Numbered from the stretch's first letter, positions 27,456 through 37,749 are shown. The stretch: 64,000 nt of DNA from Rhizobiaceae bacterium (GCA_019635755.1 JAHBYW010000003.1:496001-560000); one strand, 5' to 3'. Notes: generated by a model not told the origin, from the letters alone. A program made the numbers and translations.

Positions 27456-28415
27456 TCATGGCCGTCCGCCGCGAACGATCTCGTAGCCCTGCTCCTCGGG
27501 TTCGGTGTCGACCATCTCGGCCGGAAAGCCCGGCGCGAGGATCGACAGTCCGGTGGCCTCCTCGAGCCGGCGGATGATGTCGTCGGAGTTTGCGCGTTCG
27601 CCGTAGCGCCGCTGTCCGTCGCGAAAAATCTCGATCATCAGCGGCGAGATCTCCAGCGGCACGCCGTGCGCGTCGGCGGTCTTCTGGAACAGGCCGATGT
27701 CCTTCTGCACGAGGTCCATCGAGAAGGAGATGTCGCGCGAGCCGTTGAGGATCACCTGGCTCTCCGTCTCGTGGACGAAGGAATTGCCGGACGAGATGCG
27801 GATCGCCTCATAGGTCGTCGCGAGGTCGAGGCCGGCCGCCTTCATCGTCACCAGCGCCTCGCACAGCGTCAGCAGGTTGGCGGTGGCGAGATAGTTGGTC
27901 ATCGCCTTCAGCGTCGCGGCCGAACCGACCGGCCCGGTGTGCAGAATGCGGCGGCCGAGGATCTTCAGGACCGGCAGCACGCGCTCGAACACGCCGCGAT
28001 CGCAGCCCGCGAAGATCGAGATGTTGCCGGTCGCGGCGCGATGCACGCCGCCGGAGACGGGGCAGTCCACCGCCACCGCGCCCCTCTCCTCGAAGCGCCT
28101 TGCCAGTCGCCGGATCTCGTCCGGATCGGTGGTCGACATCTCCAGCCACACCAGCCCCGGACGCACGCCCGCCAGCACGCCGTCCGGCCCCTCGACGACG
28201 GCGGCCGACGCCGCGGGCGACGGCAGGCAGGTGATGACGATGTCGCAGCTCTCGGCCATGGCACGGGGGCTCTCCGCGAAGGCTGCGCCGCCCGCCACGA
28301 AGGCAGCGGCAGCGGCGCGATCGAGGTCGCGCACGGTGAGGTCGACGCCATTGCGCAGAAGCGTGGAAGCCAGTGCGCCGCCCGCATGGCCGAGGCCTAT
28401 GAAACCGATCTTCAT
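27456..28415 (-). CDS. Beta-hydroxyacid dehydrogenase (3-hydroxyisobutyrate/6-phosphogluconate dehydrogenase family)
   Basis: The 319-residue NAD(P)-dependent enzyme starts MKIGFIGLGHAGGALASTLL with the Rossmann GxGxxG-type motif. It has the substrate-binding signature DCPVSGGVHRAATG and the catalytic lysine region VGSAATLKAMTNYLATANLL. Related enzymes include tartronate semialdehyde reductase and 3-hydroxyisobutyrate dehydrogenase; the substrate cannot be read from the sequence. It runs in the same direction as the kinase gene upstream, 76 bases away. Confidence 0.86.
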   Translation of the reverse strand: MKIGFIGLGHAGGALASTLLRNGVDLTVRDLDRAAAAAFVAGGAAFAESPRAMAESCDIVITCLPSPAASAAVVEGPDGVLAGVRPGLVWLEMSTTDPDEIRRLARRFEERGAVAVDCPVSGGVHRAATGNISIFAGCDRGVFERVLPVLKILGRRILHTGPVGSAATLKAMTNYLATANLLTLCEALVTMKAAGLDLATTYEAIRISSGNSFVHETESQVILNGSRDISFSMDLVQKDIGLFQKTADAHGVPLEISPLMIEIFRDGQRRYGERANSDDIIRRLEEATGLSILAPGFPAEMVDTEPEEQGYEIVRGGRP

Positions 28416-28491
28416 GTTGTCCCGCTCGATGTCCTGGCGCATCCGAGCATGCCCCGGGTCGACCGTCCAGAATGCAGCGCTTGGTCCAGCG

Positions 28492-29100
28492 TCAGATGAC
28501 GAGGTCGGCGCTGCGCCGGCGCGCGAGCACCCGGTCGATGTTCGGCAGGTCGTTGGTGTCGATCCAGGCGCGCGCCGCATCGTCCGCTCGGCCGTGTTCG
28601 CGCCAGCGCCGGACCAGCCGGCGCTCGAGCTCGTCGCGCGGAACGTCGAGGAAGACGGTGAGATCGAACAGCGGCGACAGCCGGTTCCATGGCGCCTCGT
28701 CGAGCAGCAGGTAGTTGCCCTCGACGATGACGTAGCGCGTGTTCGTTTCGACGATCGCCGCGCCCGCGCGCGACAGCTCCTTCGTCCGGTCGAAGACGGG
28801 GATGGCGACATCGTCCTCGGCGACGCGGATGCGTTGCAGCAGCACCTCGAAACCGGCGGCATCGAACGTCTCGGGCGCGCCCTTGCGGCTGCTCAGGCCG
28901 CGCGCCGCCAGCACGCGATCATCATAGTGGAAGCCGTCCATCGGCACCACGACCGCGCTGCCGGCCGGAAGGAGCGCCGCCAGCGCTTCGGCGGCCGTCG
29001 ACTTGCCGGCGGCGGGCGGACCGGCGATGCCCACCACGAAGCGTTTCGACTTCGCCGCCCGCCTGAAGATGGTGGCGGCGACATGGGCGATCTCTGACAT
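28492..29100 (-). CDS. P-loop nucleoside/sugar kinase-like protein (FrcK/uridine kinase-like)
   Basis: The 202-residue protein has a Walker A motif GIAGPPAAGKSTAAEAL near residues 24-40, the phosphoribulokinase/uridine kinase style VVVPMDGFHYDDRVLAARG and the strand YVIVEGNYLLLDEAPWNRL. Homologues in rhizobia are annotated as nucleoside/nucleotide kinase family proteins or FrcK, the putative kinase of the fructose transport locus. No sugar transporter is adjacent here, and the substrate is unknown. The next gene on the strand encodes a beta-hydroxyacid dehydrogenase. Confidence 0.82.
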   Translation of the reverse strand: MSEIAHVAATIFRRAAKSKRFVVGIAGPPAAGKSTAAEALAALLPAGSAVVVPMDGFHYDDRVLAARGLSSRKGAPETFDAAGFEVLLQRIRVAEDDVAIPVFDRTKELSRAGAAIVETNTRYVIVEGNYLLLDEAPWNRLSPLFDLTVFLDVPRDELERRLVRRWREHGRADDAARAWIDTNDLPNIDRVLARRRSADLVI

Positions 29101-29244
29101 GGCTCAAACCCGTCGCAGGGCCGCGCACGACCCGCGTCATCATAGAGCGACCGGCCGCGCCGGACAAACCGGCCGCCTTGCTTGCGTTTGCGCAATCGCC
29201 TGCTACCAATCGCCTTCGGAACGAGGGGCTTCCGGAATGCTTCG

Positions 29245-31104
29245 ATGATCAACGCGATGCGACGCGCGACGCGGATGCAGCTGCTGCCGCTGGTGTCGAT
29301 CTTCGTGATCCTGGCGGCGCTCGTCGCCACGCGCTCGCTGCTGCTGGAAACGCAGCGCGAGAACAACATCGCCGTGCGCGACGCGTTCGAGTACCAGCGG
29401 CTGGTCGGCCAGGTTCTGGCGCTGCTGCAGGACGCGGAGACCGGACAGCGCGGCTACCTGCTGACCGGCGAGCTGCCCTACCGGCAGCCTTACGACGCCG
29501 CCGTCGCCGGACTGCCGCAGGAGCTGGAGGCGTTGCGCGCCGCGGCCGCGCCGGACGCGCAGCGAACCGCCAGGCTTGCCGAACTGCAGTCCGTCGTCGA
29601 CGAAAAACTCGCCGAACTGCGGCGCACGATCGACCTGCAGGACACCGGCGACGCCGCCGGCGCGCTGGCGCTCATCCGCAATGACACCGGCAAGCAGCTG
29701 ATGGATCGTGCCCGCGGCGTGATCCTCGACATCCAGCGCAGCGAGAACGCGAACCTGCAGGCGCGGCTGGAGGCTGGCGACCGTCTTGGCGAGTGGCAGC
29801 GGATCGGCTCGATCGCGTCCGGCCTGGCGATCATCGCGCTGGCTGTCTACGGCTTCATCGACATGCGACGGCGCATGCGCGCCATGCTGTTGGTGCACAC
29901 CAACCTGGAGGCTGCGAACAAGGCGCTGACCCACGAGATGGCGACGCGCCATGCGGCCGAGATGCAGGTGCGGCAGATGCAGAAGATGGAGGCGATCGGG
30001 CAGCTGACGGGCGGCATCGCGCACGACTTCAACAACATGCTGGCGGTCATCGTCAGCGCCATGAACCTCATCCAGCGCAAGCTTGCGCGCGGCGAGACCG
30101 AGATCGGCAAGTTCGTCGAGTCGGCGATCGACGCGGCGCAGCGCGCCGCCAATCTGACGGCCCGGCTTCTGGCCTTCGCGCGCCAGCAGCCGCTGGCGCC
30201 CCAGGTGATGGAGCCGAACCGTCTGGTGGCCGGCATGTCCGACCTGCTGCGGCGCTCGCTCGGCGAAGCGATCAGTGTGGAGACGGTGCTGGCCGGCGGC
30301 CTGTGGAAGACGCGCGCCGATCCGAGCCAGCTCGAGAACGCGCTGCTCAACCTGGCCGTGAACGGCCGCGACGCGATGCCGGACGGCGGCAAGCTGACGA
30401 TCGAGACGGCCAATGCCCATCTCGACGATGCCTATGCGGCCGGCCACTCCGAGGTCGTCGCCGGGCAATATGTCATGATCGCCGTCAGCGACACGGGAAC
30501 GGGCATGCCGCCGGAAGTGGCGGCCAAGGCGTTCGAGCCCTTCTTCACCACCAAGCCGCCCAGCAAGGGCACCGGCCTCGGGCTCAGCCAGGTGTTCGGC
30601 TTCATCAAGCAGTCGGGCGGCCATGTGAAGATCTACAGCGAGCCCGGCAACGGCACGACCATCAAGATCTACCTGCCGCGCCATGTCGGCGACGCCGAGC
30701 AGACGCCGGCCGCGCCGGCCGCCCGGCCGCAGGTGGCGCCGACCGAGACCATCCTCGTCGTCGAGGACGACGAGCGCGTGCGCGTCGGCACGGTCGAGGC
30801 GCTGCGCGACCTCGGCTACACCGTGCTGCACGCGGACGGCGGCGAGGCCGCGCTGAAGACGCTCGACGCCACGCCCGGCGTGGCGCTTCTGTTCACCGAC
30901 ATCGTCATGCCCGGCATGAGCGGACGCCAGCTCGCCGACGCGGCGACGGCGCGCCACCCGGCGCTGAAGGTGCTCTACACCACGGGCTTCACCCGCAACG
31001 CCGTCGTCCACAACGGCGTCCTCGACAATGGCGTGAACTTCATCGCCAAGCCCTTCACCATCGACCAGCTGGCACGGAAGCTGCGGGACATCCTCGACGT
31101 GTAG
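29245..31104 (+). CDS. CHASE3-domain hybrid sensor histidine kinase
   Basis: The 619-residue membrane protein has a first membrane helix near residues 13-30, a periplasmic CHASE3 sensor (ETGQRGYLLTGELPYRQPY) and a second helix near 195-213. These are followed by a dimerisation/phosphoacceptor domain with the histidine H260 in GGIAHDFNNMLAVI, an ATPase domain (NLAVNGRDAMPDGG, GTGLGLSQVFGF) and a C-terminal receiver with phosphoacceptor D552 (LFTDIVMPGMSG). CHASE3 ligands are unknown. The ATG at 29245 is chosen among several because it places the first membrane helix near the start. A GGDEF protein follows after 76 bases. Confidence 0.9.
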   Translation: MINAMRRATRMQLLPLVSIFVILAALVATRSLLLETQRENNIAVRDAFEYQRLVGQVLALLQDAETGQRGYLLTGELPYRQPYDAAVAGLPQELEALRAAAAPDAQRTARLAELQSVVDEKLAELRRTIDLQDTGDAAGALALIRNDTGKQLMDRARGVILDIQRSENANLQARLEAGDRLGEWQRIGSIASGLAIIALAVYGFIDMRRRMRAMLLVHTNLEAANKALTHEMATRHAAEMQVRQMQKMEAIGQLTGGIAHDFNNMLAVIVSAMNLIQRKLARGETEIGKFVESAIDAAQRAANLTARLLAFARQQPLAPQVMEPNRLVAGMSDLLRRSLGEAISVETVLAGGLWKTRADPSQLENALLNLAVNGRDAMPDGGKLTIETANAHLDDAYAAGHSEVVAGQYVMIAVSDTGTGMPPEVAAKAFEPFFTTKPPSKGTGLGLSQVFGFIKQSGGHVKIYSEPGNGTTIKIYLPRHVGDAEQTPAAPAARPQVAPTETILVVEDDERVRVGTVEALRDLGYTVLHADGGEAALKTLDATPGVALLFTDIVMPGMSGRQLADAATARHPALKVLYTTGFTRNAVVHNGVLDNGVNFIAKPFTIDQLARKLRDILDV

Positions 31105-31180
31105 CGGCGCAATCCACGCGTGCACCGGCCCCGTCCCATTAATCCTATCGAAAGTATCGCGACGTAATGTCCGGCGAGGG

Positions 31181-32203
31181 ATGAGCGTGCGCTTTTCAGC
31201 GCCTGGACGGCGGATGCAGGCAACGGCGAACAACCTCGACGGGATGGAGCTGCAGAACCTCGCCACGGCGATCGGGCAGATCGGTTCCTATGTGGAGACG
31301 CTCAAGGATCGCGTCCGCATGCTGGAGGCGGTGTTCGAGAACTTTCCCGGCGGCATCTCCCTGTTCGACCGCGACCTGCGCATGGTGCTCTGCAACGAAC
31401 AGCAGAAGGCGCTGCTCGAATACCCGCCTCAGCTTTTCGCCGACGGCAACCCGACGATGGAGGACCTCTTCCGCCTGAACGCGTCGCGCGGCGAATACGG
31501 TCCAGGCGACGCGGACGAACAGGTCGCGCGCCGCATGGCGCTGGCCCGCACCCGCAAGCCGCATGTCTACGAGCGGACCCGGCCCAACGGCACGATCCTG
31601 GAAATCCGCGGCGCGCCGCTCGCCGGTGGCGGCTTCGTGACGACCTATCTCGACGTGACCGAGCAGCGGCGCACGCAGGCGCTCATCGCGCACATGGCGC
31701 ATCACGACACGCTGACCAACCTGCCCAACCGCGCGCTCTTCTCCGACCGTCTGCAGAACGCCGTTGCCTATGCCAAGCGGTCGGGGCTGATGGCGCTGCT
31801 CTACATCGACGTCGACAATTTCAAGCCGGTCAACGACACGCTCGGACACCAGGCCGGCGACGAGCTGCTGATGGCGATCGCCGAGCGGCTGCGCCGCAGC
31901 GTCCGCGAGAACGACACGGTGGCGCGGCTGGGCGGCGACGAGTTCGCCATCATCCAGACCGGCATCCGCGAGAAGGGCGACGCCGCCGTGCTGGCGCGCC
32001 GCGTGCTCTCCGCGCTCGGCCGGCGCTTCGACATCTCGGGGCACGAGGTGCAGGTCGGCGGCTCGATCGGCATCGCCCTGGCGCCCAGCGACGGGACCAG
32101 CGTCGACGAACTCCTCGCCAAAGCCGATTCGGCGCTCTACCGCAGCAAGTCGGGCGGACGCGGCCGCTTCACGTTCCACGGTACGGAAGCCGTCGCCGCC
32201 TAG
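31181..32203 (+). CDS. PAS-GGDEF diguanylate cyclase
   Basis: The 340-residue cytosolic protein has an N-terminal PAS_7-type domain (FENFPGGISLFDRDLRMVLC; later GFVTTYLDVTEQRR) and a GGDEF domain. The active-site motif GGDEF is intact (VARLGGDEFAII), and an RxxD inhibitory site (REND) lies five residues before it, so it should make cyclic di-GMP under product feedback. The start is uncertain: ATGs at 31181, 31214 and 31244 are all in frame. It follows the CHASE3 hybrid kinase and could be part of the same signalling unit. Confidence 0.9.
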   Translation: MSVRFSAPGRRMQATANNLDGMELQNLATAIGQIGSYVETLKDRVRMLEAVFENFPGGISLFDRDLRMVLCNEQQKALLEYPPQLFADGNPTMEDLFRLNASRGEYGPGDADEQVARRMALARTRKPHVYERTRPNGTILEIRGAPLAGGGFVTTYLDVTEQRRTQALIAHMAHHDTLTNLPNRALFSDRLQNAVAYAKRSGLMALLYIDVDNFKPVNDTLGHQAGDELLMAIAERLRRSVRENDTVARLGGDEFAIIQTGIREKGDAAVLARRVLSALGRRFDISGHEVQVGGSIGIALAPSDGTSVDELLAKADSALYRSKSGGRGRFTFHGTEAVAA

Positions 32204-32214
32204 GGCCCACGCGG

Positions 32215-33351
32215 CTACTTGTCGACGCCACCCCAGATCGCCTCGGCCGTCTTCACGACCAGGTCGAGCTTGCGCTTCTGGTCGTCCTCGGTGATCGAAT
32301 TGCCTTCCTCCGTCGAGGCGAAGCCGCATTGCGGCGCGATGCCCAGCTGTCCGATGTCGGCGTGCTTCGACGCCAGGTCGAACTTGCGCTTCAGGTCGTC
32401 CAGCTTCTCCAGTTCCGAGGTCTTGGTCGTGATGAAGCCGGGCAGCACACGCTTCCTGCCCTTCGGCAGGTTGCGCAGCGGCTCCAGCCCGCCGGCGCGG
32501 TCGGTGTCGTATTCCATGAAGTAGATGTCGACGTCGGTTCGGTTGAAGATCGCGTCGGCGGCCGGGTCGTAGGCGCCTTCCGCGACCCAGGTCGAACGGA
32601 AATTGCCCCTGCACATATGCATGCCGATCAGCATGTCGGCGGGACGGTCGGCGATCGCGCCCTGCATCATCTCGGCATATTTGCCGATCAGCCAGTCCGG
32701 GTCCTCGCCCTTCGCCTTGCGCTCCGCGCGGATCTTCGGATCGCAGAGATAGGCGAAGAAGATGTCGTCCATCTGCAGGTAGCGGCAGCCGGCGTCATAG
32801 AATGCCTTGACGGCCTTGCGGTACACCGCCGTGATGCCGGCGAAGTACTCCTCCGAATCGCCCGCATAGGCCTTGACGTGGATGTCTTCGGGCGCCGTGC
32901 GGAAATGCACCGCGCTCGGACCGGGGATCGAGATCTTCGGCGTGACCCGCGCCTTCGCGGCGACGAACCTGAAATGCTCCAGCATCGGATGGTCGTCGGG
33001 AAAGCCCAAACGCTCGCTGATCACCGAGACCTTCGCCTTGGTCGCCACGCCGTGGAACTGGATGCCACCCCCTTCGCGCTCGACGATGTCGAGCCCGTCC
33101 AGCATGCCCATGAAGTCGAAGTGCCACCAGGCGCGGCGGAACTCGCCGTCGGTGACGGCGAGCAGGCCGGCATTCTCCTGCATGCGGATGACGCCGGCGA
33201 TCGCCTCGTCCTCGATCGCGCGCAGCTCCTCCGCCTCCATCGTGCCATCCTCGAGATGCGCCTTGCGCGCTTTCCTGAGCTTCTCCGGGCGGAGGAACGA
33301 TCCGACGATGTCGGCGCGGTAGGGCGGCTTGGCGATCGGCGCAGCGGTCAT
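32215..33351 (-). CDS. MetE C-terminal-like methyltransferase (vitamin B12-independent methionine synthase family)
   Basis: The 378-residue protein matches the catalytic half of cobalamin-independent methionine synthase and lacks the N-terminal half of true MetE. Zinc-ligand candidates are the His and Cys of GMHMCRGN, the Glu in YFMEYDTDRAG and the Cys of APQCGFAS. Proteins of this type (YxjG/YxjH-like) use varied methyl donors, so the donor here is uncertain. The ATG at 33351 has GAGGAG eight bases upstream. It is downstream of gguB in the same direction, about 100 bases away, but is not an obvious part of the sugar transporter. Confidence 0.88.
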   Translation of the reverse strand: MTAAPIAKPPYRADIVGSFLRPEKLRKARKAHLEDGTMEAEELRAIEDEAIAGVIRMQENAGLLAVTDGEFRRAWWHFDFMGMLDGLDIVEREGGGIQFHGVATKAKVSVISERLGFPDDHPMLEHFRFVAAKARVTPKISIPGPSAVHFRTAPEDIHVKAYAGDSEEYFAGITAVYRKAVKAFYDAGCRYLQMDDIFFAYLCDPKIRAERKAKGEDPDWLIGKYAEMMQGAIADRPADMLIGMHMCRGNFRSTWVAEGAYDPAADAIFNRTDVDIYFMEYDTDRAGGLEPLRNLPKGRKRVLPGFITTKTSELEKLDDLKRKFDLASKHADIGQLGIAPQCGFASTEEGNSITEDDQKRKLDLVVKTAEAIWGGVDK

Positions 33352-33450
33352 ATCGATCTCCTCGCGGGCATGTGTGCCGGGGGCGCGCGGCACGGGCTCC
33401 GACCGCCGCTCCGGGGCCACCGGGCGGCAGTCCCGCGCCGCGGCCGGCGG

Positions 33451-34743
33451 TCAGGACTTGTTCTTGTTGTAGACGTCGAACACCACGGCGCCGAGCAGCA
33501 CCAGGCCCTTGATGACCTGCTGCCAGTCGATGTTGACGCCGAGGATCGACATGCCGTTGTTCATCACACCCATGATGAAGGCACCGATCACGGCGCCGGC
33601 CACCTCGCCAGCGCCGCCGGCCATCGATGCGCCGCCGATGAAGACGGCGGCGATCACGTCCAGCTCGAAGCCGAGGCCGGCCTTCGGCGTCGCCGTGTTG
33701 AGGCGCGCCGCGAAGATGAGACCCGCCAGCGCCGCCAGCGATCCCATGATCATGAAGACATAGAAGGTGAGGCGGTCGGTGCGGATGCCGGACAGCGCCG
33801 CCGCCTTGGAGTTGCCGCCCATCGCGTAGATGCGCCTGCCGAAGGTCATGCGCTTGGTGATGAACACGAACAGCGTGATCAGCACGCCCATGACGATCAG
33901 GACGTTGGGCAGGCCCTTGTAGGAGGCCAGGCTGTAAATCAGGAAGAACACCAGCGCCGCCAGCACGACGTTCTTGCCGACGAAGAAGGCGAAGGGCTCG
34001 GCCTCGTAGCCGTGCGACTCGCGATTGCGCCGGCTGGAGAGGCTCGACCACACCATCGCGGCGATCATCAGCAGGCCGACGGCCATCGTCGTGGAATGGA
34101 GCGTGGCGCCGCCCAGCCAGGCGGGCAGCGTCATCGGGCCGATCACGTCGGGGATGAAGCCGGCGCTGAGCAGCTGGAACTCTTGCGGGAAGGGTCCCAG
34201 CGACTTGCCGCCGAGCACCCACAGCGCCAGACCCTTGAAGACCAGCATGCCGGCCAGGGTGACGATGAAGGACGGGATCTTCATGAAGGCGATCCAGTAG
34301 CCCTGGCTGGCGCCGATCACGGCGCCGAGCAGCAGGCAGGCGACCACCGTCACCACCGGGTCGAGCTTGTACTGGACCATCATCACCGCGGCCACGGCGC
34401 CGACGAAGCCGGACACCGAGCCCACCGACAGGTCGATGTGGCCCGCCACGATCACCAGCAGCATGCCGAGCGCCATGATGATGATGTAGCTGTTCTGCAG
34501 GATGAGGTTGGTCAGGTTGACCGGCTTGAACAGGATGCCGCTCTGGATGTGGGTGAAGAAGCTGGTGATCTCGCCGAAGCTGATCCAGCCGTCGGACAAC
34601 ACGCCGCTCGTCGTGAACTGGAAGAAGATCATGATGGCGATCAGCGCCAGCACGAGCCCGTACTGGCGCAGGTTCTCGCGCAGCACGGCCTGGGAAGTCG
34701 CCTTGGAGGCGGAGGTGTAGGAGCCGGCGGCCTCGGTGCTCAT
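33451..34743 (-). CDS. gguB: Multiple-sugar ABC transporter permease (GguB/MmsB-like)
   Basis: The permease forms the membrane channel of the ChvE-dependent monosaccharide importer. The 430-residue protein has about ten membrane segments and the branched-chain/ribose-type permease signature [20 protein letters not shown]. Later conserved loops are [20 protein letters not shown] and [20 protein letters not shown]. It overlaps the ATPase gene stop as ATGA, so the two are coupled. The chvE-gguA-gguB order matches Agrobacterium and related genera. Confidence 0.92.
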   Translation of the reverse strand: MSTEAAGSYTSASKATSQAVLRENLRQYGLVLALIAIMIFFQFTTSGVLSDGWISFGEITSFFTHIQSGILFKPVNLTNLILQNSYIIIMALGMLLVIVAGHIDLSVGSVSGFVGAVAAVMMVQYKLDPVVTVVACLLLGAVIGASQGYWIAFMKIPSFIVTLAGMLVFKGLALWVLGGKSLGPFPQEFQLLSAGFIPDVIGPMTLPAWLGGATLHSTTMAVGLLMIAAMVWSSLSSRRNRESHGYEAEPFAFFVGKNVVLAALVFFLIYSLASYKGLPNVLIVMGVLITLFVFITKRMTFGRRIYAMGGNSKAAALSGIRTDRLTFYVFMIMGSLAALAGLIFAARLNTATPKAGLGFELDVIAAVFIGGASMAGGAGEVAGAVIGAFIMGVMNNGMSILGVNIDWQQVIKGLVLLGAVVFDVYNKNKS

Positions 34744-36278
34744 GAGGCCCTCGCTTCGGTCCGCACGATCGCGCGCATGATCTTCTCCTGGCTTGCTTCG
34801 CTCGCGGCCATCTCGCCGACGATGCGCCCCTCGTTCATGACATAGATCCGGTCCGTGATGCCAAGCAGCTCCGGCATCTCCGACGAAATGACCAGGATCG
34901 CCTTCCCTTCGGACGCGAGCTTGTTGATGATCGTGTAGATCTCGTATTTCGCGCCGACGTCGATGCCGCGCGTCGGCTCGTCGAGGATCAGCACCTCGGG
35001 GTCGGCGAACAGCCATTTCGACAGAACCACCTTCTGCTGGTTGCCGCCCGAGAGGTTTCCGGTCGTCTGGTAGACGCTCGACGAGCGGATGTTGGTCCGC
35101 TGGCGATAGTCGTTCGCGACGTTCAGCTCGCGCATGTCGTCGATGACGCCGGCGCTCGACACGCCCTTGAGATTGGCCGCCGAGACATTGTGCTTGATGT
35201 GGTCGATGAGGTTCAGCCCGTAGGTCTTGCGGTCCTCGGTGGCGTAGGCGACGCCCTGGCGAACGGCCTTGCCGACCGTCGATGTGTCCACCTTTTTGCC
35301 GTGCAGGAAGACCTCGCCGGAAATGCCGGTGCCGTAGCTGCGGCCGAACACGCTCATGGCGAATTCGGTGCGGCCGGCGCCCATCAGCCCGGCGATGCCG
35401 ACCACCTCGCCCTTGCGGACCTTGATGTCGACGCCCTTGATGACCTGGCGCTCGGGGTGGAGCGGATGATGGACCACCCAGTTCTTCACCTCGAAGATCG
35501 TGTCGCCGATGTTCGGCGTGCGCGGCGGGAAGCGATCCTCAAGCGGCCGCCCGACCATCGAGGTGATGATGCGATCCTCGCTGATCTGGTCGCGCTCCAG
35601 CGTCTCGATGGTGCGGCCGTCGCGCAGGATGGTGATGCGGTCCGCGACCTTGCCGACCTCGTTCAGCTTGTGGGAGATCAAGATGCAGGCGATGCCCTGC
35701 GTGCGGAATTCCATCAGCAGCGCCAGGAGCTGCTCGCTGTCAGTCTCGCTGAGCGAGGCGGTGGGCTCGTCGAGGATGAGGAGCTTGACCTCCTTCGACA
35801 GCGCCTTGGCGATCTCGACCAGCTGCTGCTTGCCGACGCCGATGTTGGTGATCAGCGTGTCGGGATCCTCGCGCAGGCCGACCTTCTTCAGCAGGTCGGC
35901 GGCGCCGCGTCGGACCGCGTTCCAGTCGACGATGCCGCCGCGGGCACGCTCGTTGCCCAGATAGATGTTCTCGGCGATCGACAGCAGCGGCACCAGCGCC
36001 AGCTCCTGGTGGATGATGACGATGCCCTTCCTCTCGCTGTCGTGGATGCCGTGGAACCGGCACTCCTCGCCCTGGAAGATGATCTCGCCGGAATAGCTGC
36101 CATGCGGATAGACGCCGGAGAGCACCTTCATCAGCGTCGACTTGCCGGCGCCGTTCTCGCCGACGATGGCGTGGATCTCGCCGCGGCGCACGTTCAGGTT
36201 GACGTCCTGGAGCGCCTTCACGCCCGGAAACGTCTTGGTGATGCCGCGCATCTCCAGAATCGTGTCGCTCACCGCCAC
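34740..36278 (-). CDS. gguA: Multiple-sugar ABC transporter ATPase (GguA/MmsA-like)
   Basis: The 512-residue protein is a double ATPase of the carbohydrate class 2 type. The first half has Walker [17 protein letters not shown], a signature region [17 protein letters not shown] and Walker [16 protein letters not shown]. The second half has the degenerate Walker [33 protein letters not shown] and [17 protein letters not shown]. It drives the gguB channel. The start is a GTG; 36278 and 36272 are both possible, the latter better spaced from GGAGGA. It is separated from chvE by 150 bases containing a strong hairpin. Confidence 0.93.
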   Translation of the reverse strand: MAVSDTILEMRGITKTFPGVKALQDVNLNVRRGEIHAIVGENGAGKSTLMKVLSGVYPHGSYSGEIIFQGEECRFHGIHDSERKGIVIIHQELALVPLLSIAENIYLGNERARGGIVDWNAVRRGAADLLKKVGLREDPDTLITNIGVGKQQLVEIAKALSKEVKLLILDEPTASLSETDSEQLLALLMEFRTQGIACILISHKLNEVGKVADRITILRDGRTIETLERDQISEDRIITSMVGRPLEDRFPPRTPNIGDTIFEVKNWVVHHPLHPERQVIKGVDIKVRKGEVVGIAGLMGAGRTEFAMSVFGRSYGTGISGEVFLHGKKVDTSTVGKAVRQGVAYATEDRKTYGLNLIDHIKHNVSAANLKGVSSAGVIDDMRELNVANDYRQRTNIRSSSVYQTTGNLSGGNQQKVVLSKWLFADPEVLILDEPTRGIDVGAKYEIYTIINKLASEGKAILVISSEMPELLGITDRIYVMNEGRIVGEMAASEASQEKIMRAIVRTEARAS

Positions 36279-36368
36279 TCCTCCACCGGGACAGCATGCC
36301 GGAAATCGGGGTCGGAGAAAATGCCCGTTCGTCGGCCGGGCCGATCCGCGCGCAATGGCGCCAAGAGT

Positions 36369-36393
36369 GCGGGACGGCGCATCGCCGTCCCGC
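36369..36393 (-). terminator. Intercistronic hairpin between chvE and gguA
   Basis: A perfect 11-bp stem GCGGGACGGCG/CGCCGTCCCGC closes a three-base loop. There is no T-run. Hairpins in this position commonly stabilise or attenuate transcripts so that the binding protein is made in excess over the membrane components. Confidence 0.6.
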
Positions 36394-36429
36394 GGTCAGT
36401 CCTGCCTCGCCCGAGGGGCGCGGCAATCC

Positions 36430-37500
36430 TTACTGCAGTTCCTCGGCTTTGATGTAGCCCGAGTCGATCACCATTTCCTTGTAGTTGTTCACGTCCACCG
36501 AGTAGGGGACGAGCAGGTACGACGGAACGACCTTCACGCCGTTGTCGTAGGTCTTGGTGTCGTTGACTTCCGGGGTGCCGCCGGACAGCACGGCATCGAC
36601 GAGGTTGGCAGTGACCTTGGCGAGTTCGCGGGTGTCCTTGAACACGGTCGAGTACTGCTCGCCGGCGATGATCGCCTTGACCGACGGGACTTCGGCGTCC
36701 TGGCCCGTCACGATCGGCCACGGCTGGTCGGCCGAGCCGTAGCCCACGCCGCGCAGCGACGAGATGATGCCGCGGGAGAGGCCGTCATACGGGGCGAGAA
36801 CGCCGTGGACGCGGCTGCCGTCCGAGTAGTTGGCGGACAGGATGTTGTCCATGCGTGCCTGCGCGACCGCGCCGTCCCAGCGCAGCGTGCCGACCTTCTC
36901 CATGCCCATCTGGCCCGACTTGATGACGATGTCACCCGAGTCGATCATCGGCTGCAGGACCGACATGGCGCCGTCGTAGAAGAAGAAGGCGTTGTTGTCG
37001 TCCGGCGAGCCGCCGAACAGTTCGACGTTCCACGGCTTCACGTCGGGGAAGCGCTCCTTGAGGCCCGCCACCAGCGAATCTGCCTGGAGGACGCCGACCT
37101 TGAAGTTGTCGAACGTGGTGTAGAAGTCGACATTGCCGCTGTCGCGGATCAGGCGGTCATAGGCGATGACCTTGATGCCCTGGTCGGCGGCCTGCTGGAG
37201 GACGGCCGACAGCGTCGTGCCGTCGATCGACGCGACCACGAGCGCCTTCACGCCCTTGGTCACCATGTTCTCGATCTGCGCGAGCTGGTTCGGGATGTCG
37301 TCTTCCGCGTACTGCAGGTCGACGCCGTAGCCCTTGGCTTCCAGCGCGGCCTTCAGCTCGTTGCCGTCGCTGATCCAGCGCAGCGACGACTGCGTCGGCA
37401 TCGCGATGCCGACGGTGCCCTTGTCCTGGGCGAAAGCGGGCGCGGCGACGACCGACAGGCCGAGCGCGACCGCTCCAAACAACGCTTTGAAATTCTTCAC
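36430..37500 (-). CDS. chvE: Periplasmic multiple-sugar-binding protein ChvE
   Basis: ChvE binds glucose, galactose, arabinose, xylose and related sugars for uptake; in Agrobacterium it also signals to VirA. The 356-residue precursor has a signal peptide ([20 protein letters not shown] then PAFAQD) and the periplasmic binding protein fold, with [60 protein letters not shown] and [18 protein letters not shown]. It is the first gene of the operon and is divergent from a gbpR-like regulator. No vir genes are in view, so the role here is sugar uptake and possibly chemotaxis. Confidence 0.94.
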   Translation of the reverse strand: MKNFKALFGAVALGLSVVAAPAFAQDKGTVGIAMPTQSSLRWISDGNELKAALEAKGYGVDLQYAEDDIPNQLAQIENMVTKGVKALVVASIDGTTLSAVLQQAADQGIKVIAYDRLIRDSGNVDFYTTFDNFKVGVLQADSLVAGLKERFPDVKPWNVELFGGSPDDNNAFFFYDGAMSVLQPMIDSGDIVIKSGQMGMEKVGTLRWDGAVAQARMDNILSANYSDGSRVHGVLAPYDGLSRGIISSLRGVGYGSADQPWPIVTGQDAEVPSVKAIIAGEQYSTVFKDTRELAKVTANLVDAVLSGGTPEVNDTKTYDNGVKVVPSYLLVPYSVDVNNYKEMVIDSGYIKAEELQ

Positions 37501-37708
37501 CTTACACTCTCCCTTTGGTTGGCCGGCGCAAGCAAAGGAGAACCGGCCAAGTCAGCAACGGATCCCGCGTGGCGGGCATCCGGTTGGTCCTGCTACCTCC
37601 CGCTCGCGGCGGGCAGGATTTCCGCCGGACGAGCGCATGACAACCCTTCCTGGCCGGCAACTGGCCGACCGCGGAAGGAGGCTGACCGTGAGAACAAATT
37701 GGTATAAC

Positions 37709-37724
37709 TGTCAAATCAGATTTG
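37709..37724 (-). promoter_or_regulatory. Putative chvE promoter element with overlapping regulator dyad
   Basis: On the chvE strand a perfect -35 TTGACA occurs at 37714-37709. It overlaps a 13-bp palindrome CAAATCAGATTTG at 37712-37724. A second dyad, ATCA-n9-TGAT, follows toward gbpR. These lie in the 249-bp gap between chvE and gbpR and are good candidates for the regulator's binding site. The -10 element is weak. Confidence 0.45.
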
Positions 37725-37749
37725 CGTTGATTGCTATGCCAGGGATGGT

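Noticed and set aside
32204-33450. Possible SAM or cobalamin riboswitch controlling the MetE-like gene
   Set aside because: The 99-bp gap upstream shows no conserved riboswitch core; only a good ribosome-binding site is visible.
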